From the NCBI GenBank assembly GCA_964034945.1, contig OZ035960.1:26337487-26401486 (forward strand): 64,000 nt of DNA, in the 5' to 3' direction. A program made the position numbers and the translations under genes. The stretch is from Chrysopilus asiliformis (taxonomy: Eukaryota > Arthropoda > Insecta > Diptera > Rhagionidae). Every line of letters begins with the position of its first letter. Position 1 is the first letter of the stretch. Under the pieces are notes generated by a model that saw nothing but the letters and a program-made list of their open reading frames with translations, was not told where the DNA came from and did not search any database. Below are positions 46,044-58,129 of this stretch, one piece after another.

Positions 46044-46154
46044 ATCATTCTAAACACATTGGTGTAATTCATTTTTTTGTGCGATGACGGGATCTTGGCG
46101 TTACAAACGGTAAGGCAAAGTTAATATACCCTTTGGTTTCACCATACGGGTATA
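46044..46154 (-). mobile_element. HINE 5'-end fragment, inverted against copy G
   Basis: About 110 bp running from ATCATTCTAAACACATTGG to TTTCACCATACGGGTATA, the reverse complement of the first 110 bp of the element. It directly abuts the 3' end of copy G, the same join seen between copies B and C. Confidence 0.85.
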
Positions 46155-48697
46155 ATCAGGGACAAAATTGAAGAGCATAAGAGTACCTAAAAAATCTAAA
46201 ATTACCAAAACAATAAGAAAAACGCCATAATTTTACAATCAAAAAAACATTTATTTTAAAAACAATTATAAACCTCTATAAAATATGAATGTACAATAGA
46301 ATTTAGAATGTGTAACGTCTATAGTTTCTTTTCCCTTGCCTCGTTTTTTGTCGTTTGAGATAAAATTTTACGCTACTAATAACTCCAACACAAAAAAAAG
46401 AGAAAACATTCGAACTATTTTTTTTATACAACGATTCTCTGCTAAAACGGTAGGTATAAACATTACAAGAATATTATTTTGGTAGTTTTATAGTAGTTTC
46501 ATTTAGGTGAATAAGAATATCACTCCAAGCTTATCTGAATTTGCAAATATTTTAAATGCGACAATATTATGAACACACACACGATATTCTTTTATAGGTT
46601 TTTTTTTAAATCAAAACAAAGTCTTAAAAATAGATAGTTGTTGGTGTAACATTTTTAAAAAATATTTTTGCTAAAAGCGATTTTATAAATCCTTTTTCGT
46701 TCTATAAATTTTCTTTGTGTAACTAAAAATAAAACAAAAACATTTAACAATAATATAGATCAAAACAAATAACATATGTATGTATATTTTTCATTAACTT
46801 TACGACTATAATCTTTATAAATATATCAGTGCTATTTTGGTTTTTTTCTTCACAATTACTTTAGTATGAATTTGGTTTCCAAATACAAAATCAAGAGTTT
46901 CACAATACAAAATGCCGAAAACACATTTCACTTTTTATACAAAACCAAAAAACAATGGGAATCATTTAATCATCCCATAAACATATTTCTTTAATATTAT
47001 ATAAAAGAAAATTAACAACAAACAAAAATGAGATTAAAAAAACACCACAATAAAAACATCTAAAAATTTTTTTACGACAAACAACTTATTAATATATTTA
47101 AAAAAAATATTAGGCTAATACATATTAAATGAAATAAGAAAACAATCCGATAATAGTGAAATAAAACTATTACATATTTGTTAATGATGTCAACAAATCT
47201 ATTATAAATTATTATAAGTAAAATAGCTACACATTTATATATATTTTTTTGGTCCCAATTATTTATTTTTCCAAAATAATCATTTTAGTAATGAGAAATG
47301 GTTTTAGGCACATCTTTTAGCCTTAAATTACAATCAAGAATATTTTTTTCTTAAAAATTACTTTTCTTTCTCTCACATGTCGAAAATATTCTTGGACTTA
47401 GATATTAGAATTTTCATTTCTATAATAAAAGTTTTGAATTTCATGCTCAGGTTTTACGGAGTTTACACTTTTGGGTAAAAAGCACAAACAGTCCAGAAGT
47501 GTTTAAAACCCCGTAAAAAATAACAAACATCAGATATAAAAAAAATTATTTCTAAGACGTTTACCGTTTCGCGCAAAACTATGACTATTTAAAAAAATAT
47601 ATAATTTTCTTTTGATTTTTTGTTATTGATAAACTATATTCAAAAAAAATGGTACAATATTTTTTTCATTTTCAATTTTTGTATGGAATTTAATACTGCC
47701 GACTCCTTCTCCCCCGTAAATGATAAATGCGTGGCGTATTTTATGGACAGATCCTAAGCTCTTCCCCGACCCCGATCATCCATTGAAAATCGTTAAGAAC
47801 TACGAAAGCCAATTGCAAAACATTTTAAACTTTTAGATGTGGGATGAAGGGAAAGTGTTTTTTATACACAGATCACTTCAAATTAACTTAAATTTCTTTT
47901 TAAATGAAAACTCAGGAAATTGTCCATAAAATTCGTCACGTTAAATTTCGGCATTTCGCACCCTTTCCTTCTTCGTTACGCTTTTTTTTGTATAGAATTT
48001 AGTACAGCAATTCATTTTCTTAGTGTCTTTCCGATGATAAATTTAAGCTGTATAAAACTATGATTTTTGTATGTTTTTTCCCGATTAACGACTTCTTATG
48101 GGTATCATCTGGACCGAACGGGTTTCATTACCAGTAATTAAAATTAAGCTGCGTCATTCGCGGAATGTTAAAAACAAAACTTTTAGGAACACATCATGAA
48201 AAAATTTCGGAGAAATAGAAAAATTCTTACATCTAACGACAAGTTATGAAAACAATCAAGTTTGTAACATTTAAAAAAATACACGTAATTTATGAAAAAG
48301 CGTCTTTTCCTTCGAATTATTTTCAATCTAATGATTTTTTATAACAGGGTTTACACACTGCGATGAAACTTAAAGCTGTCGGGAATGTAAAAAAAATATT
48401 TGCTTTTTTTCTTTACAGCTACAAACCGTTTCACGCAAAAGGAATGAAGATATTCAGACTTTTATCTGTTTTGGTTTTTGTTCCCACCAAGATTTTTAAT
48501 TCAATAAACATTTTTGTAAATATATTTCTATGTAATAGAAAAACTTGAATGAGCTGGTAAACATTAAACACTTTAAAAATTTAACAAATGATTAATTTCT
48601 AATCATATATTTTTATTTTAGAGTTTCTCATTATTTTAAAATTGTTTTATCAAGTCTTAATTTCAACAAAATATATTTTTGGTCTTTTTTTAAATAT
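46155..48697. other. Long AT-rich stretch, possibly the 3' UTR or downstream flank of the minus-strand gene
   Basis: No coding exon, RNA gene or clear repeat. TTTATT (AATAAA on the minus strand) occurs at several points, so part of it could be a long 3' UTR of the Asn-rich gene that stops at 50849. That is inference only. Confidence 0.4.
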
Positions 48698-48829
48698 TCA
48701 CCCCGATTGCGAGTGTCCTGTCGTTTTCGACAAGAGTCGTTTCACGTGTTGTTGTTAGTGTTTTTCTACCAACAACAACATATAAAACGACTCTTGTCGA
48801 AAACGACACGACACTCGCAATCAGGGTGA
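48698..48829. repeat. Near-perfect 132-bp palindrome (foldback)
   Basis: TCACCCCGATTGCGAGTGTC then CTGTCGTTTTCGACAAGAGTCGTTT (48698-48742) pairs with AAACGACTCTTGTCGAAAAC then GACACGACACTCGCAATCAGGGTGA (48785-48829). Only a few differences are seen. The loop itself carries GTTGTTGTTAGTG/CTACCAACAACAAC, so the whole block folds to a single hairpin. It could be a foldback MITE or a source of hairpin RNA. Confidence 0.9.
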
Positions 48830-49712
48830 TTGTAACAGAGTCTTTTTCTATTTTTTTTTAAATATTTCAAAACACGACTCGTCGTAGGGTTGGACGATTG
48901 TCATATGTTTTGCATGGTTTTCAACAATCCTAATTAACCCCTTCGACGAAGTGTATATAAAACACAATGCTGGAAACTGTTTCATGTTATAGAATTTTGA
49001 TTATGTTATTTATTACGTTATAAAGTTTTTTAAATATTTTTTAGTCTAGTTTTAGACGACTTAAATCAATCACATATTTCATCGCTTAGCTCAACAGTAA
49101 TAATATTTTATAGATGTAAATTTATCAAACATTTAAGAACAGTAGTATTAAAAAATTCTTGAAAATTTTGAAAAAATACTCAGCATTGTTATCTATGCAA
49201 TCAAATAAATTCTTTTGGAATGTGTAAGTAGTTGAAAATATTGTTTTTGAATTCATCAATTTAGAACAGCGCTAACAAACATGTATATTTTGAATTTTCT
49301 TTAAAACAATGTTCAACAATTTGTTAATTTTTGTTTTTGTGCTAACAATTTAAATCTTTTTTTAAGTCTTTTTTGAATATATTTTGGTATAAAATTTACG
49401 TCACAACGAAGATTTTTAAACAAGTGCAGTAAAATACTGCAAAATCAGTTATGATCAGATAAACAACTTTGTGAAGTGCAAAAACATTTTCTCATAAAAC
49501 TTTTCAATATTTTTGCTTTAAATTTTTTTTTTTGTTTTTTCAAAGTTTTTGTGAAAAACAAATTTTCTCAAAACGTTTTGTTGCTACGAAAAATGGAGTC
49601 AATCAATTTTTTTTAGCCAATTTTTAAGGTTTATTGGGCGTAGAAAAATATATTTAAATTTGAATTTGAAAAATCGAGGATTTAGCAAAAAATTTCTAGC
49701 GAAAAATGCCTC
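48830..49712. other. AT-rich spacer
   Basis: Nothing recognised. Confidence 0.4.
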
Positions 49713-49881
49713 TAACCCGGCCTTTACACGCGACTGTAAAGTCTGTCAGTAGCACAGACTTCAAATGTCAAATTACTGACAACGAATTAAAAGACATTTA
49801 GCGAACTGGCAGTCAATGCATTTACACGAGACTGTGTCAGCGACTGTGTCAGCTCTACAGACGCGTGTAAGGGCCGGGTTA
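49713..49881. mobile_element. Short MITE, TAACCCGGC termini
   Basis: TAACCCGGCCTTTACACGCG at 49713-49732 is mirrored by CGCGTGTAAGGGCCGGGTTA at 49862-49881. The element is 169 bp, inside which ACTGTGTCAGCGACTGTGTCAG is a small direct repeat. The ends could include a TA duplication. It is strikingly less AT-rich than its surroundings. Confidence 0.8.
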
Positions 49882-50224
49882 TGTCAGATATAATGTTTTA
49901 CCAAATCGCGTATACACACAGCGCAAGTTTTAATTTTTTTTTCCTGTAAGTGACGCAGAAATTTGCTGCGCTAAACACCGACGTGACATTGAAAGTTTGC
50001 ACAGGCCTATAACGGACTGGAAATGGTAAGTTTTGAGGCAAATCACGTTTTTTTGAATGCAAAACATGTTCGACTAGGAAAAAAACAGGAAGGAATTCGA
50101 CTTGGGAAACATTTTATAGAAAAAATATAGCTTAAAAAAATTGTAAGGTTTTGCAACCAATCAACATGAAACATCGAGATAGGAATCTAAACGGATGATG
50201 TCGATAACACCAACACCAAGCGGC

Positions 50225-50330
50225 AACTATCACTACTTGAATGTCATCGTGCCACAGTCGGGAATCGAAACACCGACCTCTGGATTACAGGTCAAGTGCT
50301 TTATAACTTGAATTTGGACTGTGCTGTACA
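50225..50330 (-). repeat. tRNA-derived SINE head
   Basis: On the minus strand, AAAGCACTTGACCTGTAATC is followed by GGTGTTTCGATTCCCGAC (50272-50255), which fits a Pol III B box (GGTTCGANTCC). The A-box position near 50300-50315 is a poorer match, and the acceptor stem does not pair, so this is a SINE relic and not a tRNA gene. Confidence 0.5.
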
Positions 50331-50848
50331 ACCACGGAGAGAGATAAAATCAAAAGTCGAAAAAGGCGACACAATGTTTTATAGATTTGGCATGAAAAAG
50401 TATTATTTTTTTTACGATTTTTTTTATTTCCTAAAACAGGCCCTCCATTTTTCGCATCTCTGCTGGAAAGCTTTTTCCTCTTTGGACACAACGCTTCCAA
50501 AAAAAAAAACAGAAAAACTGTATTTACACTTCACTTTTGACATCAATTGGTCTACAAAATGTTTTGTGTGTTTTCAAAAGTTCTAAAGCAGCCACACGTG
50601 TAAATTGGTACAAATTTGGTGTTTTAATATTTATAAAATAGGCTTCTATTAGTTTTTCCACTATGAATCTTTTTTGGTTTTTGAAAAGTGCTATCACAAT
50701 GATTTTGTTTTAGTTACTTTTAGTGGCAAAAAAGGAACCCGTGCTCTTAAATATGTATGATTTTTTCAAACTTTTTTTATATATGTAAAATAAATTCATT
50801 TCGTTGAATGAATTTTTCAAAAAAACAATTTTACCTATCATCATCTAT

Positions 50849-53800
50849 CTATATTTGATTTGTCGATTTTATTTTAACTTGTGTTTTACTTAAATTGTTA
50901 TTCTTTTTTGCCAATGACGATTTTACTAAGTTTTTAATAATTTCTCTATAATTTAATCGACAATAATGATAACGTTGATGTTGACGATTATGTTGTTTGA
51001 AATAACGATCATTTTTATATCGACGTTTACAACAATTTCGATCATTATTATCCTTATGATCATTATTATTGTTATTTATATTATTTAAATTATTATTTTT
51101 ACAATTTTTATAGATACAATTAACAATATATCTTTGGTATTTCTTAACAATTCTATCGATTATTATTTTTTTGATAAAGTTACCCTTTTGTACAACATGT
51201 TTATTTTGTAAATATTTCAATAATGTTTCATCGCGAAATTTTTTATAATTATCAGGTACGATCTCTTCATGATGAAAAGATGTAAAATCTTTAAGCACCT
51301 CATTATTGTTAGTATTATTTATATTATCATTATAATTAGTATCTATAGTATGACTATCAATATCATTATCAACAATATGGTGATTATCAGAGATAACATG
51401 AATTCCAGTTGAAATAGCAGACGATTCGGAGACATCATTATGATAATCCATTGGTACTATAGCATCGCTTGAATCACAAGTAATCGCTTGTTCCATTGTT
51501 TCGTCAATCGCAATGCCTGATTCACATAAATCGTTCAACTGATTTACACCACTATCATTTGGGTCGATATCACATTCAATGATACAGATATTATCAATGT
51601 TATCATCGTCAACGGCTACTAAGACAACGCCATTCTGTCCGAATATGTTGCCTAGAAGGCTCTCGCAAAGGTCACTTAATTTTGGGACGGTGCCATCGGG
51701 AGTTTTACTTAGAAGAACCGCCTCACCATTTTTCCCAACATCGGAAGTTTCATCAGTCATTTTCCTATCAATTTCAACTTTGTTTTTCCTTGCGTCTCCA
51801 CTATCAACCATTGGTCTATCAGAATTAATGTTCAGAGTTGGTTGCAAGAAGCTGTGAAATTTTCTGGAGTTCACATAATCGATGAGCAAATGTTTCAAAG
51901 TTTTTGCATGAAAAACACGGGGTGCGATTTCTTTCAATTCTTTTAAAATTTGCATATCAGAATTCATCTTTTTCATACTTAAATCCTGCACCATTGTCTG
52001 ATCTCTCACATCGTATCGTTCATTTTCCTTCAGCATTTCAACAAATTTATCCTTGCTTACAACTTTCTCATCTCTCGCTTTCAATCTAAGATTTTTCCTC
52101 TTCATTTTCTTAAAAGAGTTTTTCTTCATTTGTAACATTTTATGTTTTAACGAATTCGATCCAGACCTAACATAACGAACTTTTTTAATAGCCATAATAA
52201 TCTTTGAATTATTTTTCGCCGATCCATTATTCGCTATTTTGCGACATTTTTTCAATAATTTCTGTGTGTGTCGCTTTCTTGGCAATTTGCCCGACTCTTG
52301 ACACTCCGCTTTACTTCCAAAACCATCTACCATTGGGCTTTCCAAATGCAAATCAAGCGGTGCGGATTCACTCATCACCTCATCGCCATCGGTACTGTTA
52401 ATCTCAATGATATCGTCATCTTTGCAGATTTGATTATTGAGAAAATTAATGTGATTGCCACCATTACAACTGCTCAGATTCTGAATCGCGCTATCGACAA
52501 AGCTAATTGTTGCGTAGTTTGAGGCACTATTGGCTGCGGCATTGTCCAGCGACTCCAGCAGCATCAATTTGTCACTACTATTCGTATGGACATCGATTTG
52601 AGAGTTACACGCGACCGTCGAGTTAGCCATCGCGGAGGCTGTGCTTGCAGACGCAGTGACCACATGAGATTTTTCCGTGTCCTTTGACTTTTCAATATCG
52701 ATTATAATATCTGGCAGATTGATATATTGACTGTTGCCCACTTCTCCGTCTACAGTGATACCGACATGGATTTTCGGTCTGATATTGCATGCATTCTTGT
52801 AGGACATTTGATTGCCAGGGCCATTAACGTCGACATCAGTTTTATCGGAATTATCCTCCTCATCTTCATTCCACGACGATAAAAACTCCCTGAGATTCTG
52901 TGTCTTCTGACTAATGGCCTTCGCACTGTTGTCCGTCGATGAGGTCACATAAGCCGATCTTATCAGAGACTGGCAATTATTTCGAGCATAGACCAACTCA
53001 TTGCCGCCACTATTTGAGGCGTACTCACGATATTTTCCATCTGAGCTAATATCGGCTTTGTTTTCATTCGTCATCGTCAGTGGATTGGTGTTGGTGCCAT
53101 TGCTATAATTCAAATAGTTCGTGTTTGGCATGCAGTTAACATTTCGATTTGCGTAATTCGTCTGAAGATAGCTATTGGCGTCCATGTTGGACGGATCGCT
53201 GAGCATGTAAAGTCTGTCCGAATTGTACATCGTATTCAAATTATGACTGCGACTCGGCTGATTGGGAAAATAGTTGGGATAATTTTGGTATACGCTGGAC
53301 GAAGACGCGTCTTGTCGCTGGACACAGCAATCGTAATTCGGCGTTTCATTGAAGTAGGAACCGTAGCGATCGTACGAGCCCATCATTAGGTTCTGTGGTA
53401 CATGCTGATATTGTAGAGGCAACGGCCACATGGACTGACCTGTGTACATCGACGGATCACGTGTAGGTGGTGGTGGATGAGTTGGAGGCGGATGTTGTGC
53501 TGATGTGTTGGCCGTAGTCGGCACGGAACACAATCCTTTGTCCCGAGATCGTAATGTGTCTGACTGGTAGCCCAGTTGGTTAGGTCTGTAAAATTGGGAA
53601 TTGTAGCTCTCCTTTATTCCGGCGGCACAAGATGCCGTCTGAGGAGCAACGTAGGTAGGTATCATTCGTCTGGAGGTATTTTGATAGTTCTCCCACATCT
53701 GCTTCGGATCATCTTCAGTGCACGTTTGAGGTGTTGGGAACGAACAGTAAGACTGATTAGGATATGAAGATGCGGCCGCAGCTGCTGCTGCCGCTGCATA

Positions 53801-54416
53801 TCCATAACAATTCGCGTACATATATTGAGGGATCTGTGAAGTCGTGGGTGTCGATTTTGTCTGTTTCGTCGGATGTGTTCGACTATTGTCAATGGCATAG
53901 TTTGACGCTGGTGGGATTTTTGCAGTCTGTAGCTGTGCATGATGGTTTACACGAAAATAATCCTCTTTGGTTCTTGAATATTGCGATAGATTAGAAATGG
54001 TGGCGGGCGGTGGATGATGTGGTCCCAGGCCAACATTGAACTTATATTGGTCGTAGTAGTTTTGATAATACTGGCTAGGAGTGGCATCTTTGTAATTAGC
54101 ATGATTATAGTTATTGTAGCCATTTTTATATGCATGAACGTTATCTAATTTTGAATTAAGATCGTATTTGTTAAAATTTGTATCTGTGTAGTAATTACTG
54201 TGTGCTACACTAAGTCTTTTCTCCTGGTCTGTGGAATGATGGGACTGCTGATGGTGGTAGGCATCAGGATATGAAGTCGGTGTCGTCTGATATGTATTTG
54301 GATCTTTATAGTAGCCCGGGTGGCTGTTTGCCGCATAGTTTTTATCCATTTCGTATCTTTCGTGAAATCGTTTCTCTCTGGCTTTGATTCTTTGGTCAGT
54401 GCATCGTTCACCTACC
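50849..54416 (-). CDS. Large Asn/Ser/Tyr-rich protein, 3' coding exon, function unknown
   Basis: One open frame to a stop at 50849-50851. It runs upstream past ATG 54349 to an acceptor (ATTATTTTAG) that starts the exon at 54416, in phase 2. From ATG 54349 it encodes 1,166 residues, preceded by 22 codons of the same exon (basic and helical, CTDQRIKAREKRFHERYE). In order, numbered from ATG 54349: a low-complexity Tyr/Asn/Gln/Pro-rich half with a nine-Ala run near 187; an acidic NLREFLSSWNEDEED segment near 490; PLDLHLES near 663 and QDLSMKK near 785, both resembling CtBP-binding PxDLS-type motifs; a strongly basic block about 680-765 that could act as a nuclear localisation signal; an acidic stretch; and Asn runs near 1080-1100. 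No DNA-binding fold is seen. I infer a nuclear regulator or co-repressor. It could be joined to the exon at 56182-56218. Confidence 0.72.
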
Positions 54417-54699
54417 CTAAAATAATTAATAATAAATCTAATTAATTTGTCTTGCTAAAGAACATGAATATAAAAATTAACTGTGGGAAAAACATAATCG
54501 CCTTTTTGCCACAAAATGTTTTTTTTTTATAGTTCCAGCCAGAGCTTAGGGGAAGATCCTTTAATGCCGAAGCACAGCTCAGGATGGTAATATTCAATAA
54601 AGCTGTCTTTTGTAGTGGGATTTAATTTTTTTCAATTCGGATGTCAAAATCATAAAAGCTTAACTAATGGTGTTGCTAGCGCCAAACAGTAATTATCAC

Positions 54700-54768
54700 T
54701 GCTCATTTCGATCACAGTCTGCGATCACTGACTTACAGGCTGAATGCTTTACCACTGAGCAACAATGT
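54700..54768 (-). repeat. tRNA-like remnant (SINE or pseudogene)
   Basis: Minus strand: TTGCTCAGTGGTAAAGC (54763-54747) fits an A box and TGATCGAAATGAGC (54715-54702) is a weak B box. The anticodon arm cannot be drawn cleanly and the acceptor arms do not pair. Confidence 0.45.
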
Positions 54769-55554
54769 AGATGTACAGAAGGAACAAAAATTGCTTGATG
54801 AGGCCAGTTCCACTTTGGGAAGTAGTGCCATGATAGATAGATAATTCTTACACATAGCAGAAAGCGGAAATCTGAAATTTCTCTTGTCAGTTAAGAAACA
54901 TAAGCCTTATTAGTCACAGTAGGCAGTAAAAAATGGCAGGGCGATTGAATTTGAGGTAAGGACGCAAACTTTTCGTTACCAGCTTGTCGAAATTGTGACC
55001 TTATTTCTTAACTTCATAACACGCCTGTAGGTCCGTCTGCCTCTTAACAAGATAGCTACCGAACAAATTGAGCTAGACACTTGAAACTCGGTTCAAGTTT
55101 GTTTTTAGCGAAAAAATAGCCCTAAGCCATGTCTCCACAAAAAAAAATTCGGAAAAGTTTTCCTCTCGGCAAGTCATTTGGCAAGTAAAAACTCGTAAAA
55201 TTTGTCGGCTAAAGTTCAGTTTAGCGACAATGGAGGGGTAGAGAGAAGCATCCCCTATCTAAAATGGGTATTTTTAGGCGTCGCTCGCCCCTCTTGCCCC
55301 CTCTAGGGGTCCCTAAACTTTGTATTAACTTTTTTCTGGGGGTAGTAAAGGGGTGTGTGGTACCTTAAATGAAAGGTAATGAAGAGTGCATTCCAAAAAT
55401 ATATAGCATGATAGGGTTTCTCCCCTCACCCTTCGATTTATACCCCATCGAAAAAAGCCAATTTGTCTTGCTAACGTCTTTACAGGAAAAACATTAGTTA
55501 TACAAATTTCACATAATAATAAATTTTACGAATTTGAAGCGCAGCCTAAGGCGC

Positions 55555-55770
55555 CGTATACACCTGACACTTGATGTGGCGAATTTTATTCTTCTACTCT
55601 AAATTCATGTTGCACAACCGTTTACACTACAACACAAAATTCATAAAGAGCTCGATTTTTTCATATTAAACAAATTCAAATTTTGACAATTATTCTGCGA
55701 TAGATGAATAAAATTTGCAGAACAAATTCTGAATAAAATTTGCGGAGAAATTCAAGAAAAAATCACAAAT
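55555..55770 (+). repeat. Dispersed repeat, copy 2 (paralogue at 15085)
   Basis: Same ordered phrases as copy 1: GGCGAATTTTATTCT, CTAAATTCATGTTG, CAACCGTTTACACTAC, TTCTGCGATAGATGAATAAA and GGAGAAATTCAAGAAAAAATC. Confidence 0.65.
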
Positions 55771-56181
55771 GTAATTTCTTAAATAGATATAATCAAGTAC
55801 CTTTCCTTCCTCCCCCACCTTCCTCTAACAACCAAATGATACAATTTTTTCTAAAACGATGCGTCGTTTCGAAAACACCATAAACATAAAAAGGGTTTGG
55901 ATTATGATTTTCCATAGCTCTTTCATAAGTCAAAATTCAATCATGCCAGTCTTTTCCCCTCTAAGGAAATGGAAAAATCTCTACCTTAAATTCAGTTTGA
56001 AGCTCTAATATAGAGTATTTGACGATTGTCCCTGGGAATTATAGATTGTTTTATGTTTTCCGCTCGGTTCTGTTGTGTTTTTAGTGTGGCTTATAAATCT
56101 CTAACTTTTCGACTTTCAAAAAAAATTTTTTTTAATGTCTCTTTAACTCGACTTATTTAAAACTGCATACCTTTTACTTAC

Positions 56182-56218
56182 GCACAGGACAGAATCGTGC
56201 CTTTGTACATTTGCACTC
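56182..56218 (-). CDS. Candidate first coding exon of the Asn-rich gene
   Basis: A 37-bp segment on the minus strand lies between an acceptor (ATATCAG) and a strong donor (GTAAGTAAAA). In the phase required by the large exon, its ATG at 56210 reads MYKGTILSC, and splicing to 54416 keeps the frame open through 1,198 residues in all. The alternative frame (ECKCTKARFCPV) would not join in phase. The exon is short, so the call rests only on splice signals and phase; a different 5' exon is possible. Confidence 0.4.
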
Positions 56219-57864
56219 CTGATATTTAAATTTAAAGCCATTGTTTAATTTTTTTATGATGATAGTTTGATTAAACAAAGATGTTTTGATATCTTGAACC
56301 GACCAATGCTCACTGAAACTATCGGTATGCTTATTTAACACAAAAACAAACTTTTTTTACACAAAATAATGTTAAAGAAATATCAGTTTTTTAACATTTT
56401 GTATGGTTCATTCCTTTTTGAATCAACAAATATATCCAAGTTATCATCAAAATGGCTAAAATGCGAGTACGAAAAAGATCCTTAACTTTGAATAATTTTT
56501 CCACTTATTTTTTTTTTGAAAAAAAAAGACAAAACAATCAAAAAACGATTTTATCCCACCAAAATGTCCACGTATATTAATAATCTTGATTCACACGCAA
56601 GATTTCATGATTTGTCACTGTTTCGAATCATTTGCTTGCGGAAATGAAGCGAAAATAAAAATTATAAACTTATCTGGATCCGGTAAAAATAAGTGCCATC
56701 ATTTTGGTGCGAGATTAGTTTTTAATATCAAAATTAGGTAGATAGCTGCTGGAAAATAATTACGATAAATTTTATTTTTCCTTAGATGGCAGTTTCTGTG
56801 ATGATGGAAAATTTCCACATAGAAAATATAATAGGTATGCGTTTTTAAAGTAATAAGTAGTCAAAATAGACAGTATAATTATAGGGGGTGCTAAACCTTG
56901 AAATGTGGAGAGCCTCTAGATTTTGCAGCCCTGATAGCTACGATCGGTTCCCGAAAAAAATATTCCCAAATAGCGATCTGCTAAAACCGGGTCTATACAC
57001 TTTCACTAGTGGAAAAAATGTCTAAAGAAAAATTTTAGTTTTGGGGAATCAACAAAATTCTTGCGTAAAAGTATGTGTCGATTTGAAATAAATCTTTTTC
57101 CGCAGATTTCCGGGGCAAAAATGTTTTGCCTAAATGTGTACTGGGCCTTTTTTGTTAGAACAGATTTTGAAATTGCAACAAGGGCGCGCAAGTACGACAA
57201 CTCATGGACTAAATGAATTCATTAAGCGCAGTTTGCACCAACGAAACTTAGCAACTAACGTACAACTTAAATGATTAAAGTCTCAGAATTTCTATGGTTT
57301 AAGTAGACAAACCGCAACTTAATTTTTAAAAAATAGTACGCGCAAACGGGCCTAAATTATACACGTTATCGAACTTAAGACGCACCACTGTTCCATAAAT
57401 GCACTTTTAATAATAAATTATTTTATCTCAATTTTCGGCTGTCGTTTGCAACTCCCGTCAAATTTTTGTCTTTGAAATATTCCGCCGTGGATTTTTTTTT
57501 ACCTTAAAAATGTCAATAGCCGGACATGGACGAAAGCATAATTTATTTCCAATCAAGACTGCGTTTAAGAAAGGGGCAAAATGGTAGTTACTCTCTCTCT
57601 CCCTCGGCACTACAACCGGTTTCCGGTCTGGGCCTGCCGCAATGTCTCTCGACAGATATCCCGGTCACGCGCCGATGTCCTTTATTGTAGTTACATCTGT
57701 CCTACTGGATTTTCATCTACTTACCGGCCAGTAGACAGTAATGGAAACGGGCCTTTACGTTTTTTAGACCTGTTGCTTTTTTAAATAAATTATTGATGTT
57801 TTATAATACTGCTAAGCTTAAAGTCTCCTCATCCGATTTTTGACTAATTTGATTTCAGGTTTAA
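56219..57864. other. AT-rich spacer with minor repeat fragments
   Basis: No gene recognised. At 57596-57690 there is a GC-rich block (CACTACAACCGGTTTCCGGTCTGGGCC, CGGTCACGCGCCGATGTC) that is out of character with its surroundings and likely a retroelement fragment. At 56990-57150, loosely inverted phrases (CCGGGTCTATACAC/GTGTACTGGGCC) may be another decayed MITE. Confidence 0.45.
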
Positions 57865-58129
57865 TCCTTGAGCACTCGCGCATGGGTAAAAAATACCCAA
57901 AACAACTTTACATTGGAATATTTCACTTTAATGAATCGCATATAACGGGGCTTTCCTAGTAGCTGAGTTTTTAACCGTTACGAACAAGTTAAGCAATTTT
58001 CATTTGTGTTGTGAAATTCTAAGTGACAACAACCGTTTTCAAATTGTATGTCTCCCACACTTATTGAGAGCTTCATGCCTTAAATTTGCAAATGTTGAAA
58101 TCGAATTAGCGCGAGTGCTCAAGGGTTAA
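57861..58129. mobile_element. piggyBac-type MITE with TTAA duplication
   Basis: TTAA at 57861-57864, then TCCTTGAGCACTCGCGC; on the other side GCGCGAGTGCTCAAGGG, then TTAA at 58126-58129. The inverted repeats match at 16 of 17 positions and both are bounded by TTAA, the exact target of piggyBac elements. The inside is 227 bp and non-coding. Confidence 0.85.

Larger units (their letters stand above)
54417..56181. other. Probable intron of the Asn-rich gene, with repeats
   Basis: No coding segment seen on either strand. Contains a SINE-like remnant (54700-54765), a degraded dispersed repeat (about 55000-55500, with a phrase like TTGAGCTAGACACTTGAAAC that also occurs in HINE) and copy 2 of the 15085 repeat. 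Confidence 0.5.

Noticed and set aside
51579..54135. Several plus- and minus-strand frames inside the big Asn-rich exon
   Set aside because: They overlap the 1,166-codon frame in other phases and are shadows of its biased composition.
54700..54768. Functional tRNA gene
   Set aside because: A-box-like and B-box-like motifs exist but the acceptor and anticodon stems do not pair, so it was listed as a SINE or pseudogene remnant.
56182..56218. Alternative reading of the 37-bp exon as ECKCTKARFCPV
   Set aside because: The Cys pattern looks interesting, but that frame ends in the wrong phase for the large exon and has no other acceptor that I could see.
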